From: Enoplolaimus lenunculus
Taxonomy: Eukaryota; Nematoda; Enoplea; Enoplida; Thoracostomopsidae
Assembly: GCA_030248215.1 (NCBI GenBank)
Contig: JASANG010003070.1
Span: 62,001 to 126,000 of the forward strand
Length of the DNA stretch: 64,000 nucleotides
Direction: 5' to 3'
Shown: positions 45,931-57,259 of the stretch, one piece after another
Position numbering within the stretch: the first letter of the stretch is position 1
Layout: each line of letters begins with the position of its first letter
Made by a program: the position numbers and the translations under genes
Notes under the pieces: model-generated
The model's input: only the letters and a program-made list of their open reading frames with translations
Databases searched by the model: none
What the model was told of the DNA's origin: nothing

Positions 45931-46287
45931 CGGGAGGCGGTCCGTTCGTTGTTTACGTTCATGGTTCCTAGACTCAACGAAATACGGCATTGTTTTAAGT
46001 TAATTAGATTTATATAGTTATTGCATTTCATATAATTTGCAACTAAAATTATCTCGGCCCTCGAGTTTTGTACCTAAACTACATGGCTAGTTTTTAAATT
46101 AGTGTAAATGTGAACTCAATTTAGTTGTCGCTGTGTGCATTTTCTCGTGTTATATGTATCACGGTATTTAACGCACATTATAACGCCAGCACTATTCCAC
46201 TGCGTAGCACATACTTGAATTTTGCTCTACACTTTTTTCATTTCGCGTTACGCGCGTTTTGTTGGTTTTCCAACTGCTTCGCATTCT

Positions 46288-46755
46288 CAAGTTTGAAATT
46301 CAGCATTTTTATCGCATTCGATTTACTCTAATTCTGTGTAGATTTAGAGGTCTGCAATTACAGCAATTCGTTAGTTTGAAAACCTACTACTTCTGATAGG
46401 TTAGGTAGGCTATGGTACGACGGTTTTTAGTTCTGAGTTCTCTGCAGCTGAAAAGGAGTACGTTCCCAGGATTTTTCGAAAACGATCGACAGATTATCAG
46501 TCCAGCGCGCTAGCCACTGAGTTACGCTGCCTCACAATCAACTGCTAGTTTTACTGTTTTTATGCCTTACAAGAACCTCAACATACACATGCATCTTGTT
46601 CTTCAGTTTTTACCGCTTCTGCCTATGAAGGCACTACATATGCATCAACGTTTCACCGATGTGCAGCATTAGCATAAGGTTTCATTTTGCCTCCATGCAT
46701 CCGCATGTCACACTACTAACTGGCGATAGGTGCTATATGTCTTGAGAAAATGGGC
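46288..46755. mobile_element. Family D MITE split by a SINE
   Basis: TTTGAAATTCAGCATTTTTATCGC and TTCGTTAGTTTGAAAACCTACTAC on the left are Family D interior. CTACTAACTGGCGATAGGTGC on the right is its end. Between them sits about 300 bp of SINE sequence. CTACTA on both sides of the break is a plausible remnant of the target duplication. Confidence 0.65.
46395..46690 (-). mobile_element. tRNA-derived SINE, copy 1
   Basis: On the - strand it reads GTGAGGCAGCGTAACTCAGTGG (A box) and CTGGACTGATAATCTG (anticodon arm), then a body ending AGAACTCAGAACTAAAAACC. Text upstream of the tRNA head (GCGGTAAAAACTG, CATATGTAGTGCC) is also shared with copy 3. Confidence 0.7.
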
Positions 46756-46935
46756 CTGTCAGTCTAGGTAGGAACAGAGACTTTAGACCTTTCTACTAAG
46801 CAGCTGGAAAAATGGACCTCCGGAGCGGGGATCGAACTCTTATGCGGATCCTTAAGCGAATACTCTACTACTGCGCCACGCAGTCCACCAGTCCAACTGC
46901 ATTTTTCTTCGACTATATGTGTCGACCGTATGCCC
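46753..46935 (-). mobile_element. tRNA-like SINE or tRNA pseudogene, copy 2
   Basis: On the - strand, TGGACTGCGTGGCGCAGTAG (acceptor strand and A box) is followed by GAGTTCGATCCCCGCTCCGG (B box) and closes with GGAGGTCCA, which can pair with the start. The anticodon and T stems pair poorly, so I do not call a functional tRNA. It differs in sequence from copies 1 and 3. Confidence 0.6.
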
Positions 46936-47154
46936 AGCAAGCATACATACAATACACTGCACTACATTGCATGTGCACATAACGGACAAGCATGTCTCAC
47001 ATGCTTTACGGGGCCTTAGACTGACATGGTGGGACGCCGCGAAAACAATAGTAAATTGTCACGCTTTGAACACGGTATGCAGTAAAAATAGGGTGGACAG
47101 TATATGTGCGACCTTAGTGAAATTTGGGGTATGTAAGCATGTGAGACATGCTTT

Positions 47155-47415
47155 GTTATAAGTTGGGTAGGCTAGGATACGACTGTTTTTAGTTCTCCGT
47201 GTTCTTGCAGCTGCAAATGAGGGGCATTCTTACGAGTTTTCGGTCCCATGACTGACAGATTTTCAGTCCACCGCGCTACCACTAAGCCACGCTGCCTCAC
47301 AATTTTTTGTGTTTTTATGCCTGTTAAGAACCTCGACATTATACACATGTATTTTGGTTCTTCCATGTTTTACCGCTTCTGCATATGAAGACACTACATA
47401 TGCCTGCGCTCTGTA
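47155..47415 (-). mobile_element. tRNA-derived SINE, copy 3
   Basis: On the - strand it reads GTGAGGCAGCGTGGCTTAGTGG then GGACTGAAAATCTGTC, a tRNA-Phe-like anticodon arm. The body is TTTGCAGCTGCAAGAACACG followed by GAGAACTAAAAACAGTCG. It ends about 280 bp before the TIMM29 start codon. Confidence 0.7.
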
Positions 47416-47691
47416 AGACCTAAAAAGGTCTGATCTGAAGTCCTGGTTCACATAGACTGACACTATATATTTCACGGTTTAGCCCAGTACCAGAAAAAAC
47501 TGAAGCCGGACATTTAAGAGCAAATTTTATGAAAAACTTAAATTTAATTACGCTACTAATTTAGTACTACTTGCTATTATATGTTATATATAATTTCGTT
47601 TCTATCAGTTTCTTAATATTTACCGGGCTTCTATATTTATTTTTGGCGAACACAATTCATATCCAAGCATGCATATATATTACTTGGTACC

Positions 47692-48467
47692 ATGACAGCA
47701 TTGCGCCAATTTTCACTGAAAGCATCACTTTCGCGCATGAGACAAAGTGTTGTTGAGTATTGGAAACGCGTGCTGGACGACTACAAAACCGTTCTCGTTG
47801 AAACTGCACACGACTGTAGAGCAAATCCAGTCAAAGCGACGTGTTATGCAGCAATAGCGGCGGTTGTGGTTCAGGCCGTTCGTACCAATCCTGACATGGA
47901 ACATTTTAATCGGACGCTTGCTGAACATCGTTTGGACCTGGTTGAAGTAAGCTGAAGGGTTTTCGTTTACTAATTTATGAGGAATGTTTGGTTCGTTGAA
48001 GGTCCACGTATTCCAGGCATATTTGTCAGGCTTCCTACGGTACTTCTGTTTTTGTTCCTGCTTTCTGTAAAATGTAGTTCATGTTGGAATCCTACTGGTT
48101 TGTCTAATCTTGTGTTTGCGTCGCTATACGACTACGAATGTGTAGATACGTCATTTTGTTACTTTAGATTAGTCCTTTAATACGAAATCCAACATCTGTA
48201 GCACACGTCGAAACTGTAACGAAATACAACAATAATGGCCGGTTGCGTTGCGTTAATTTAGTAATTGCTTCGATAGTCTATTATGCTGATGCAGATCGTA
48301 AAGTTTCATTGTACAACGCAAATTGCCCTCAAGTGACACCAAGATGGAGAGATATCATTAGGTATAGGATTGTAGATGTGGGTGCTTATGACCGGTGGTA
48401 TTTCGCTAAAACAAATATGAAAGACTACGATGTCAATCCAAATGAATGGAAAGCAGTTAAAGTATAA
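47692..48467 (+). CDS. TIMM29: TIMM29, subunit of the TIM22 carrier translocase, two exons
   Basis: TIMM29 is a metazoan subunit of the mitochondrial TIM22 complex, which inserts carrier proteins into the inner membrane. Exon 1 is 47692-47946, with ATG in a good context (GGTACCATGA) and donor GAA/GTAAGC. Exon 2 is 48168-48467, after acceptor GTTACTTTAG. Both junctions are in phase 0, giving 184 residues. Exon 1 has VLDDYKTVLVETAHDCRANP and a membrane-like segment ATCYAAIAAVVVQAVR. Exon 2 matches the human protein along RNPTSVAHVETVTKYNNNGR, GRLRCVNLVIASIVYYAD, SLYNANCPQVTPRWRD and DYDVNPNEW. The human protein is about 260 residues; its C-terminal tail has no counterpart here. The final AAA/GTATAA could be a donor for a missed exon, so the end is less sure than the rest. 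Confidence 0.9.
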
Positions 48468-49427
48468 TAATTGTGGAAATTAGTTTTAACGTCAGTGTTC
48501 AACAACGCGAACAGAGCCAGAAATTTTGAAAAGAAGCGGTCTCGTCTTGTTAATCCACCAGGTAACCCCGTTGCTAAACGGTTTGGGGTTTTGTACTTGC
48601 ATATTGGTATCTTTGTTGAAGTGGTGTCACATGCTACAACAGATGAACTCTCGCAAGTTATAGTGCTGATCCTGGGTATCACACTACACTGCCCTGGTAT
48701 TTGCATTTTTGGTGGGCGGAAACAAGACGATTTTCACGATAACCACAGCCTGGTGGCATAAGATCGGTCTGAAAATGAACTCTTGTTAACATAGAGCTGT
48801 ATGAGGTTTTGTAACGTTTCTTGGTAAAATTATTTCGAACAGGTTGATTGATGTGTAGCGGCTGATGCACACCTACTCAACTAACCTTGCTCGGGTATTA
48901 AGAAACTACGTGTTAAACACGCATAAAACAGGAAAGATTTTAAAATATGCTTTTCGCAAAAATGTCGGTGAACGCTATTTAGAAGTCCTTAAATTTTTGG
49001 TACATAAGTAAAGAAATAGTGATGCCTGACGAGTAGGCTACATTTCGATAGTTGGTAGTTCGGATACACAAGCCTCGATATTTTGTTGCGCGAAAGCACA
49101 GTTCATATGGCAGTATTTCTTTAAAATATACCCACTAGTGTATCCCATTTAATTAGCCTGGTCTATGTTTTTTGCTGGGCTTTTGTAGTATTATTTATTT
49201 ATCATTAAGTCATTACCTTTCTTGACTTCAATTTTTGATTTTTTCAATCTTGTCATTTTGGATTTTGCAAATTTATACTGTTTGATTTCGTTGAAACATT
49301 TTTAACATAATAAATAATGCGTTTTCAATTTTTTTTGTTGATTTATGATTAAACTTATATGGCAGTTTGCGTGTTTTACTGATATGCTGTGTCAAAGTGA
49401 GTAGCACGATAAGTTGTATGGCCAATG
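48468..49427. other. Intergenic after TIMM29, nothing recognised
   Basis: A 96-codon frame at 48471-48761 starts right after the TIMM29 stop but has no conserved motif and no further splice partner I trust. It could be 3' untranslated sequence. No repeat family is recognised. Confidence 0.45.
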
Positions 49428-49553
49428 TTACTTTGAGGGGCTTAACAGTAGATTAAGCGTATTTCTAAGCGTAAGCCTAAGCCTAAATGTAATCTCGAAT
49501 CTACACCTACTCTTTTATGGACCCATCAGAAACCTGGACGCCCCTTAAAGTAA
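49428..49553. mobile_element. Family A2 MITE with 8-bp target duplication
   Basis: GGCCAATGTTACTTTGAGGGG on the left faces CGCCCCTTAAAGTAACATGGGTC on the right. With the outer ends included, the flanks AGTTGTAT and AGTTGCAT match at seven of eight bases. It is shorter than the other copies because of fewer CCTAAG units. Confidence 0.75.
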
Positions 49554-49784
49554 CATGGGTCAGTTGCATTATGTCGAAAGCGGCTGCTTCAACTCTATAA
49601 ATTGCTGAAAAGTATAAATTTTCGAAACAAGTAATAAATTGTAAGGTACAATTCATGAAATTCAGTGATGACATCGAATATAGAAGTACTCGGTTTGCGT
49701 TTGCGTTCCTGGCTTCATAAACGTGGTTGAATTTTCTTTGGAACCAGTCATCGTGGTTTCGCCCAATATATATATAAAACGGCC

Positions 49785-49930
49785 ATAAACAGTATTATAA
49801 GCATATTCCTAAGTGAAAGAATGAGCTTATATGTTTAAACTTAAACTAAAAAGTTAGTGTAACGCTTAAACTTACTCTATTGCCGGCCCGCAAAAAATGT
49901 TCTGTTCCTGAGCTTTGCATGAACCGTGGT
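49785..49930. mobile_element. Family A1 MITE, decayed
   Basis: AACAGTATTATAAGCATATTCC and TTAAACTTACTCTATTGCCGG with TGTTCCTGAGCTTTGCATG keep the order of the family. The hexamer core is short. Confidence 0.65.
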
Positions 49931-50588
49931 TGCGGTCGCAGCAACAGCGAGCAGAGTAATTTCTGCGGTTAAACTGGGTTGGATACGAACGATTTGAGAA
50001 AAAAATTGAAAAGTGAAGTTGACAAGAAAAATGTTAAAATTTGGGCGTTTACACTTTGGGTTATGCGATAGGTTTTATGCAGCAAAAAGCTGGCTGCTTT
50101 TAAATGATTCTAAGACAGTCTGTGACTGACGGTGATTAGGTTTTTAACGACTAAATCGGCGCAGACTTCCAGGTACGAGATTTAGTATAATGTTTTGGAA
50201 TAACTGTAATTGAAAAGCTTTGATTTTTTTATTTTCATGGACCGTAGTAATCTCGAGCTTGCAAGCAGGAATGGGATTCTTTAGTTTTTTGCTGGTTTTC
50301 GTCTCGCTATGTTTGCAAACCAGGACCAAATCTCTGAAACTAAATGAAGAACCAGCTGAACCTTATAAGAATGAGTTTTTTTGATTGAAACTGTTTACTG
50401 AATTGTTCGTCAGGTTGGCAATAACCTAATCTAATAGTCAGAAACGCTTGTTACGCTGGTGTGATAATTATCATAATTATCGTGTTACCTGAACAGCGAG
50501 AAAATTAAAAACAAAATTCTATTTTTTGTATATATACTCGAAAAATCGTTCGCAGTTACCGCTTAGTGGTAACAGGGACAGATATTTT
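49931..50588. other. Intergenic, nothing recognised
   Basis: AT-rich, no supported exon and no repeat match. The initiating exon of the downstream J-protein gene may lie in this region or nearer 51200, but I cannot place it. Confidence 0.4.
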
Positions 50589-50756
50589 GGGCCATGTATA
50601 GAACAGGGCCGGATCGTTTTCCGGAGGGGCTGTAATAGAGTCAGTTAAAGCTTTGGACTAATTTTTTTGCTTAGGTTTAGGAATAGGCTCATCCATACGC
50701 TTAGGCTTAGGATACGCTTATACTACTGTTCCGACCCTGTTCTATACATGGGCCGA
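50589..50756. mobile_element. Family A1 MITE with perfect 8-bp target duplication
   Basis: GGGCCATGTATAGAACAGGG to CCCTGTTCTATACATGGGCC, flanked on both sides by GATATTTT. The core is TTAGGTTTAGG / TTAGGCTTAGG. Ends are nearly identical, so it is probably young. Confidence 0.9.
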
Positions 50757-51300
50757 TATTTTGGTCTCGCTATCTGTCTCGGTTTTTAAAGATCTCCCAT
50801 TCGTGATTGTAAAGAATATTCAGTGATTAACGGTTTGTGTGTATTCTTAGATGATTTCAAATTGTATGGATACTAAATTATATAAAATATGAAAAATATG
50901 TTTTTAATTTATCTGAAACGCTTGTGACACTTTTACGCTGTATAGAACAATGATAACGTCTCGTTTGCGGTTATTTACGTTTGATGTGCCTCGTAGTCAA
51001 AGAATCCTAACGCTGAATGGCAGTTTGAAGAGTTTACAGGATCAGTCAAAGCTTTATCCTATGCTCAGATTACAGACGAGAGAAGTAAGAGTGCGTACAA
51101 CCGGTGAATTGTGGATCAATTAATGGCTGGGTTGCACAGACTTGACTAAAGTTGACTTCGGAATTAGTCGATTTCGACGTTAAGTCATGAAAGACATAAG
51201 TTTACAGATTAAATGTTTGAATACATTTGGAATTCATTGCCCGGTGTTGTGGTTGTTGTTGTTGTTGTTGTACTATTTAATTATTTTGTTTTATTTTTAG

Positions 51301-54125
51301 AATTCAACACTGATTGTGGTTGGTATTGGCATTGCTATAGTTGGATTTGCGGGTATTGTTTTCATTTCTTTTATTTATGCTTACTTATTTTGTGTAAAGC
51401 AAGTAAAAACAGTGTCAGAATGTTTGTTTTGAAAAGCATCAAAAGGAAAACGCACGCAGTTCACCGTATGCTCTTGATAGAATATTATAGCGGTTCGAAA
51501 CCGGACGCGGTGTTTTAAACTCTGAATAACAAGGATTACAATACGTAAGTTCTGGTTAGACTGAAGAAGGGAAAACAGGCAGTACTCGTCGGGGGTGCGT
51601 GCGAGACGACCGTTTGATCCGAACAAAGAAACAAACAAACAGTTATTTCAATAGGACATGTAACAGGTGACATAAAGATTGAAAAACGTGACGATTTTTT
51701 GAGTAAAAATACCTGGTTTCAGCGATATTAATTAATTTAGTGATGGCATATTTTTTATATTTATTTTTGGTTTTGTTCAGGTCGATACTTGCTGAAATAT
51801 GCAAAACCGTTTTCTCAGGCTGTGAAACAACAAGTCGATGCGTTGCCGATTGACGCAGTAAGTGTTTTTGTAATTTGTACAGTGAATGAGCGGTCCCATT
51901 GCCACGGCTTTTACCGAGACCGACGCCGGAATCAAGGACTTAAAATAATTTAGTTGTTGTGTCCCGTGTCTGTTCAGGTTTTGTTCATATTAAACAAAAA
52001 TATGTTTATTTCAGCTCTAAATTCAGTTTAAATCACCGATGGACTCTAGTGGAAGTAATAGCGTCAAGTGATGCCAGAATCTAAGATCTTAGAACCTCAA
52101 AACCTCGCTGTACATATTTCAAGTTTTGAAGATCTGATTTTTTCATGTTTTATTTACAACACCGTGTGGCGCCGGCAGCCTATTCCCCTATGCGGGTCCA
52201 GGGATGGGAGTCTCGGTATGTGGCAAGTCTCGGTCTCGGTTTTTAGTGTCAGTGGTTTTTAACGGAGACCAGATGTCAAAGATTCTGCAAATGCGTCTCT
52301 GTATTGTTGAAGCAGGTGATTCCTTATAAATAAGATTTTGCTATGAATCAAATTTTCGTCGGACGATTTTTTGTCTTTGAACCGCGTTCAATCGTACCAG
52401 GGTGCCAAACGAACCGAGCTATACCGAAATCGGAGCTGAATTTGAATTGAAATTCTAATTGGAATCGTAGTTTCGTTTGCACTCTGAAGCATGGAAGTAC
52501 GATTTTTGATGTTAAGTTTACACTTATTTAAGGGTTTCTCATATGTGAATGAGTATTGAATCATTTGCACGATTACCTTTTAATTTTACTTTATTGATGC
52601 CGTTGCTGTTTCACGAGATTGGAAAAAACATTTGTCAATTGAAAATGATTCTGCTGTATTACCTTGATATATTTTAATATTTTAGTTTAGCAAATATTAC
52701 AAAGGCGGGTTCGAAACGAAAATGACGAGGCGTGAAGCTAGTCTTATTCTTGGAGTAAGGTACGTTGCGTTGTAATGATGTCGTAGTCAACATTTTGCTG
52801 CGGTATTAAGAGTATGAAGCTTCTAACAACTGGCACAAGGATCGTTATATGCAAACTTGACGGGAACGCTACGATTAGCTAATATGTGCGTTATACAGCT
52901 GCCAAATTTGGTGCTTTGGGATAAAGTTTGAGATTTGTTGATTAGTATCTATGTGTAGGTTTAAGATTTCGTTTTCGCTTATGGTTATATTTTGTGGTAG
53001 GACTGACACAAATTAAACGAATTATTGTTGTATTACCATGTATGGGGTAAGTAATCGTAGTTACGCCTTTTGTTTACACAGGCAATGCCTAGTTTGAGGT
53101 TCAAAACGCTGCAATTATTTTTCGGTTAGACACCGAATACAATTTACTTTAGTAAGTCAACATGAAAGACCTGTAGGTGAAGTTTGAGTTCCGTGTTTGA
53201 GAAAGTTGTATTTTTGTTTGTTTGTCATGCATTAAATCAATTTAACCGCATACCTACCTAACTTCCGCCCACACGTTTGTTCCGGGATTTTTTCCAGTCT
53301 GGCTGATCTTTTATGTTCCTGTAACTCAGGTATGAATTTTTAAATTTTTCTATTTTTTCTTCTAAAAATCAACTATACAAAGCATTTCGTAATTGGGCTT
53401 GTGAATTCATTTATTTATTTATTGTTTGCGGTTTCGTTTTTAGTCCTTCAGCTGCGCCTGCAAGAATTCGTGCTGCTCATAAACGAATTATGATTCTAAA
53501 TCATCCTGATAAAGGTTAGTGTATTAAAATGAACTCAATGAGACCACGGCGCTGAGCCAAAATTTGATTTCGGAAGAGTTTTTTATTTTAACAAAACTAT
53601 TAATGAGTGATTTGCAACATGTGAACAGTGTATCAATAGTTTGTATTTATTTTATAACATCCTGCATACGAATATTTATATTCAACAAATTAATGGTAAT
53701 TATGGAATTTAATTAAGAAGGGTGAAATTTTTGTCGTTTTTATTGTAAGGTTCTAAATAATTCAGTGAACAAATCAATTACGATGTAAACTGACTAAACG
53801 GAATACATTATGCGAATTTTCGATATTCTCAAATGAGTACAGCACATATCATCACTCACCAGCTTCAGATGGGTTTCTTAATTGGCGAACTGACGCCCGT
53901 CAGGATCTCAAAAGTGGCACTAATGGATGCAAAAATCGTGCTAAATTTCGAAGCCAAAATTTCTTCAGTTCAAAAGGTCGCAGACCTATTGTCAGTTGGA
54001 GAAGTTGATTACGATTCTACGTAGGACTGAGCTGTGAGACTATTTGTATTTTAGGTGGATCTCCTTATATCGCAGCGAAGATCAACGAAGCAAAAGAATT
54101 GCTTGACGCTGACTCGAAAAGATGA
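51301..54125 (+). CDS. DNAJC19: DNAJC19 / TIM14 (Pam18) J-protein, five coding exons found
   Basis: This inner-membrane J-protein stimulates mitochondrial Hsp70 in the TIM23 import motor. Exons: 51301-51352, 51781-51857, 52686-52759, 53444-53514, 54055-54125, all with GT-AG borders and matching phases, giving 114 residues and TGA. The membrane segment is TLIVVGIGIAIVGFAGRYLL. The family stretch is FSKYYKGGFETKMTRREASL ILGV. The J-domain has ARIRAAHKRIMILNHPDKGG with the HPD motif, then SPYIAAKINEAKELLD. The human protein is 116 residues, so only the initiator Met and perhaps one or two residues are missing. They must come from an exon before 51301, because NSTLIVV directly follows the acceptor [14 protein letters not shown]29 lies upstream on the same strand. 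Also called TIMM14. Confidence 0.95.
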
Positions 54126-54611
54126 AAACGGTTTAAATTTGAAATTCCATTTTCTTTGTAAATCACTGTTTTAATACACGAGCTGTGCAGTGTGTTTCAA
54201 CGCGAAAGTCTGTAAATGCGATGGTCTGTCTTGTTTTATTTAACCCTGTTCCGGAAGAGTATTTTTGAATTTAATTTGAGTTTTAATTTCAAACTGGGAT
54301 TTGAGCTTAGGATGTTAGTATGAAAGGCCATGGTATGCAACGAAAATGTTACTGTGGTTTAACGTCGCCTGTAAAGTGTGTTCTACTGTTCTTTCGAAGT
54401 CTGTAAGGTATCAGAGAATATTTATGATGTATACAGTATGCACGTCCATGGATTCAGTTAGGGTGTAAAGTATATTTTCCTTGATCCGCCGTCGTGGGTT
54501 CAGGCGTTACCGTGTCCGCAGCAAGATTTTCGTGAGGATGGTGCTGGTTAGCTTATAATTATGCCACTTTGTGAAATTCGTGAGGTTTTGTCATATTTTT
54601 GATTTCTAGCG
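54126..54611. other. 3' flank of DNAJC19, nothing recognised
   Basis: AT-rich 3' untranslated or intergenic sequence with no AATAAA seen close to the stop and no repeat family match. Confidence 0.4.
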
Positions 54612-55575
54612 TTATTGAGCGAAGCGAAACTCCGAGCGAAGCTCGGAGTTTCGCTAAGCGTTTTATGTTTTGTACTTGGGGGTCGAAAGGTGGATGTCCG
54701 TCCGTCCATCTGTCCGTCCGAAAAGAATCTCAGGAACGGCTGAACCGATTTTGATAAACTTTTTTTGTTTGAAAGCCAATTATCCTGGGGTATTAACCTC
54801 GCATTAGGGTTTTAAAATTTTAAGCCGTTTATTAGCTACAGGCTAATTTGCATAATTATTTAAGCCTAAATTAGGACTTTCCACAATATTTCACTAATTA
54901 TTACAGTTAGAAGCAATCTAATTTTAGCATTAAAGGGTTTTTGGGTGCGAGGAATCTGCGTAGACTGTTTACAAACCTCCAAAACCGATAATTGAGCAGT
55001 TAGCTAATAGAATAATTTGCATATTAGCATAGTTCATAAGCCTAAATTAAGACTTTTTACAATATTTCGCTAATTATTAAGGTTAAAAGCAATATAATTT
55101 CAGCACTAAAGGGTTTTTTGGTGCGAGGAATTTGAATAAATAGTTTACAAACAACCAAAACGGATAATTGAATAGTTAGCTAATAGCTAATTTGCATATT
55201 AGCTTAATTGAGAAGACAAAACTACGACTTTTTAAATTATTTCCATAATTATTAGGGTTTACTGAAGGTTTTTGGGTGCGAAGAATCTGAATAAATTGTT
55301 TACAAACCTCCAAAATCGATAATTTAATAGTTAGCTAATAACTAATTTGCATATTAGCTTAATTGACAGAACAAAATTAGGACTTTTTAAATTATTCCAA
55401 AAATTATTAGAGTGGCTGAAGAGTTTTTGGGTGCGAGGAATTTGAAAAAATAGTTTACAAACATCCGAAACCGATAATTGAATAGTTAGCTAATAGCTAA
55501 TTTGCATATTAGCTTAATTGCTTACGTGCGTTCGAGCTTCGCTCAATAAATGTAGTCCCACTACGACTGGTCTAT
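54612..55575 (-). mobile_element. Family I element with TTATTGAGCGAAGC ends
   Basis: The left edge TTATTGAGCGAAGCGAAACTC is inverted against GAGCTTCGCTCAATAAATG near 55550. Next to the left edge is a hairpin CCGAGCGAAGCTCGG, then TGTCCGTCCATCTGTCCGTCC and AACGGCTGAACCGATTTTGA. The body has five diverged units of about 170 bp with AATTGAATAGTTAGCTAATAG. It is the fuller, opposite-strand version of 14400-15182. Confidence 0.8.
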
Positions 55576-56299
55576 TTTTGCTATATGCTATGGGTTTGGG
55601 TTATTATTCGGTTATGCAAGAGCTGGACATTATGGTATTTCTAGGCTCACATGTAGTAATCGTGATGCAGTTGCCATGTAGTAGTATTGGTACTCTGTGC
55701 TTATTTGATTAAATCCAGTTAAACCAAAGGTGATCACATGTCTGACCTTTAGACGTTTAAGTATCTTCAATAGTTTATCAGCAAAAAATAAACAAAAACG
55801 ATAAAATTAGTACATTTCAAAGTTTCAAACACATCAGCTCAAAAATGAAATATTTGAAATTTTCAGTTGATATCCGTTTCCGAAATTTTACAAATCAGTT
55901 TACCTTCTTTAATGTTGGCTATTTCGGCGCGTATTAATGTTTGCAAGTTGCTAACAGATTGATTTAGATCGTTTTTTCTATTGTTTATATATATAAGTAA
56001 AGTAATGTTTTCCATTGCCGAACAACACAGCCGCAGATAATATTTTATTGTCTTAAAAATTGTAAACCAATCAATAGAGCACGGCCATAATTGTAGTATG
56101 CCATAGCCTAAGCAACAAAATTTGCAACAAGCTTAAGATTTCTATTGCAGAGGGCTCGGAACAGTGCGCCCCTGATCTATACAGATGACAAATTGTTCAA
56201 GTTAATCAACAAATGGTAAATGCTTGTTGCACTGAGCGCTTTATAGTAAAATGATCAAATTTTGATGTAAAGCATTTTTACTACGGTGTATTAACTGGC
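55576..56299. other. Intergenic, small repeat scrap only
   Basis: AT-rich sequence. Near 56090-56180 a worn A1-like trace (AAGCAACAAAATTTGC, GCGCCCCTGATCTATAC) is visible. No gene signal. Confidence 0.4.
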
Positions 56300-56810
56300 T
56301 ATCCGTAATGGTTTCCGGCTCCGGTAAAAATCGGTGTCTGTTTCTGTTTTCGTTTTAGAAATAACGGAAATATTGTTATTTTTATGTTAAAAGTTAGTAT
56401 CAATGTAAAGAGGGGCGGAACAGTACTATAAGCATGTTGCTAGCCTAAGCATATTCATAAGCCTAAGCCAAGCAAAAAATAGTCTAAAGCCTAAGGTTAC
56501 ACTATTCTAGTCCCACAGAAAACTCACCGTACCTGATCTTTATATGGGCTAACGTTAGTTATGTATCACGTATATATCTCGCAATTTTTCGTTACAGATT
56601 ACCTTCAGATGTTGCAAAAAAAAGAATTATGAAATTAATCGAAAATCTTAAAAAATTTCGATGAATCCGGCATTTTTTTCTATAAAAAAATTTGAAAGAC
56701 CGGTGAATACATGCAGGCTTGAGCTGTGTTAGCAGAAAAATGCTGCAATTTGGAAATTTTTTACACTTAAATATCCGTTCCCGTTATTTTTAGTATCCCA
56801 TTACACCCTG
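56300..56810. mobile_element. Family N repeat split by a Family A1 MITE
   Basis: CGGCTCCGGTAAAAATCGG and TTTAGAAATAACGGAAAT on the left and TATCCGTTCCCGTTATTTTTAG to ATTACACCCTG on the right belong to one element. The segment 56401-56550 (AAAGAGGGGCGGAACAGTAC to CTGATCTTTATATGGGC) is a later Family A1 insertion. Confidence 0.65.
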
Positions 56811-57259
56811 GTTTTTACATCGCGATGAAATTTTTCCGGAAACTCACAAGTATATACGTCCGCCACAAATGCTTGTGTGGATAAATCTATGAAGTAATTT
56901 TAAAGGACGTTTCGGCAACTTCGGGGCTTAGTTGTGTTCGTTTTTGTGGCAGTTGTAGAAGCTTTAGCTGCCGAGATTTTTCTCGGGAATGAAGGTTAAA
57001 ACCGAATTTTTATCAACACTTCGTAGGCTATTGGTTAAAAATAGCAAACTCAGTAACTTTTTTATTACCAAATTCGGGTCCACCTCTCCGGTAAGATTTG
57101 TTGTCCTTGTTTTGCCATAAGTTGTCATGGTAAAACTCGAGATTGTCTGTGTTTCTCTGTCAGAAGTTCGACTTCCGTTAAAAGTGTAGTTTTTACTAGA
57201 TGTTTCGGCAATTTCAGTAGCGTCACTTTTCGCATGGATATTTTATAAAACGGTCCATC

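Noticed and set aside
46801-46876. Functional tRNA gene on the - strand
   Set aside because: A and B boxes and most of an acceptor stem are present, but the anticodon and T stems pair badly, and it lies in a SINE cluster.
48471-48761. Separate 96-codon gene after TIMM29
   Set aside because: No conserved motif, overlapping open frames on the other strand, and a position right after the TIMM29 stop where 3' untranslated sequence is expected.
53833-54024. 63-codon frame starting MSTAHIITHQLQ
   Set aside because: It lies in the last intron of DNAJC19 and resembles repeat-derived text (CAGCACATATCATCACTCACCAG); no sign of use as an exon.
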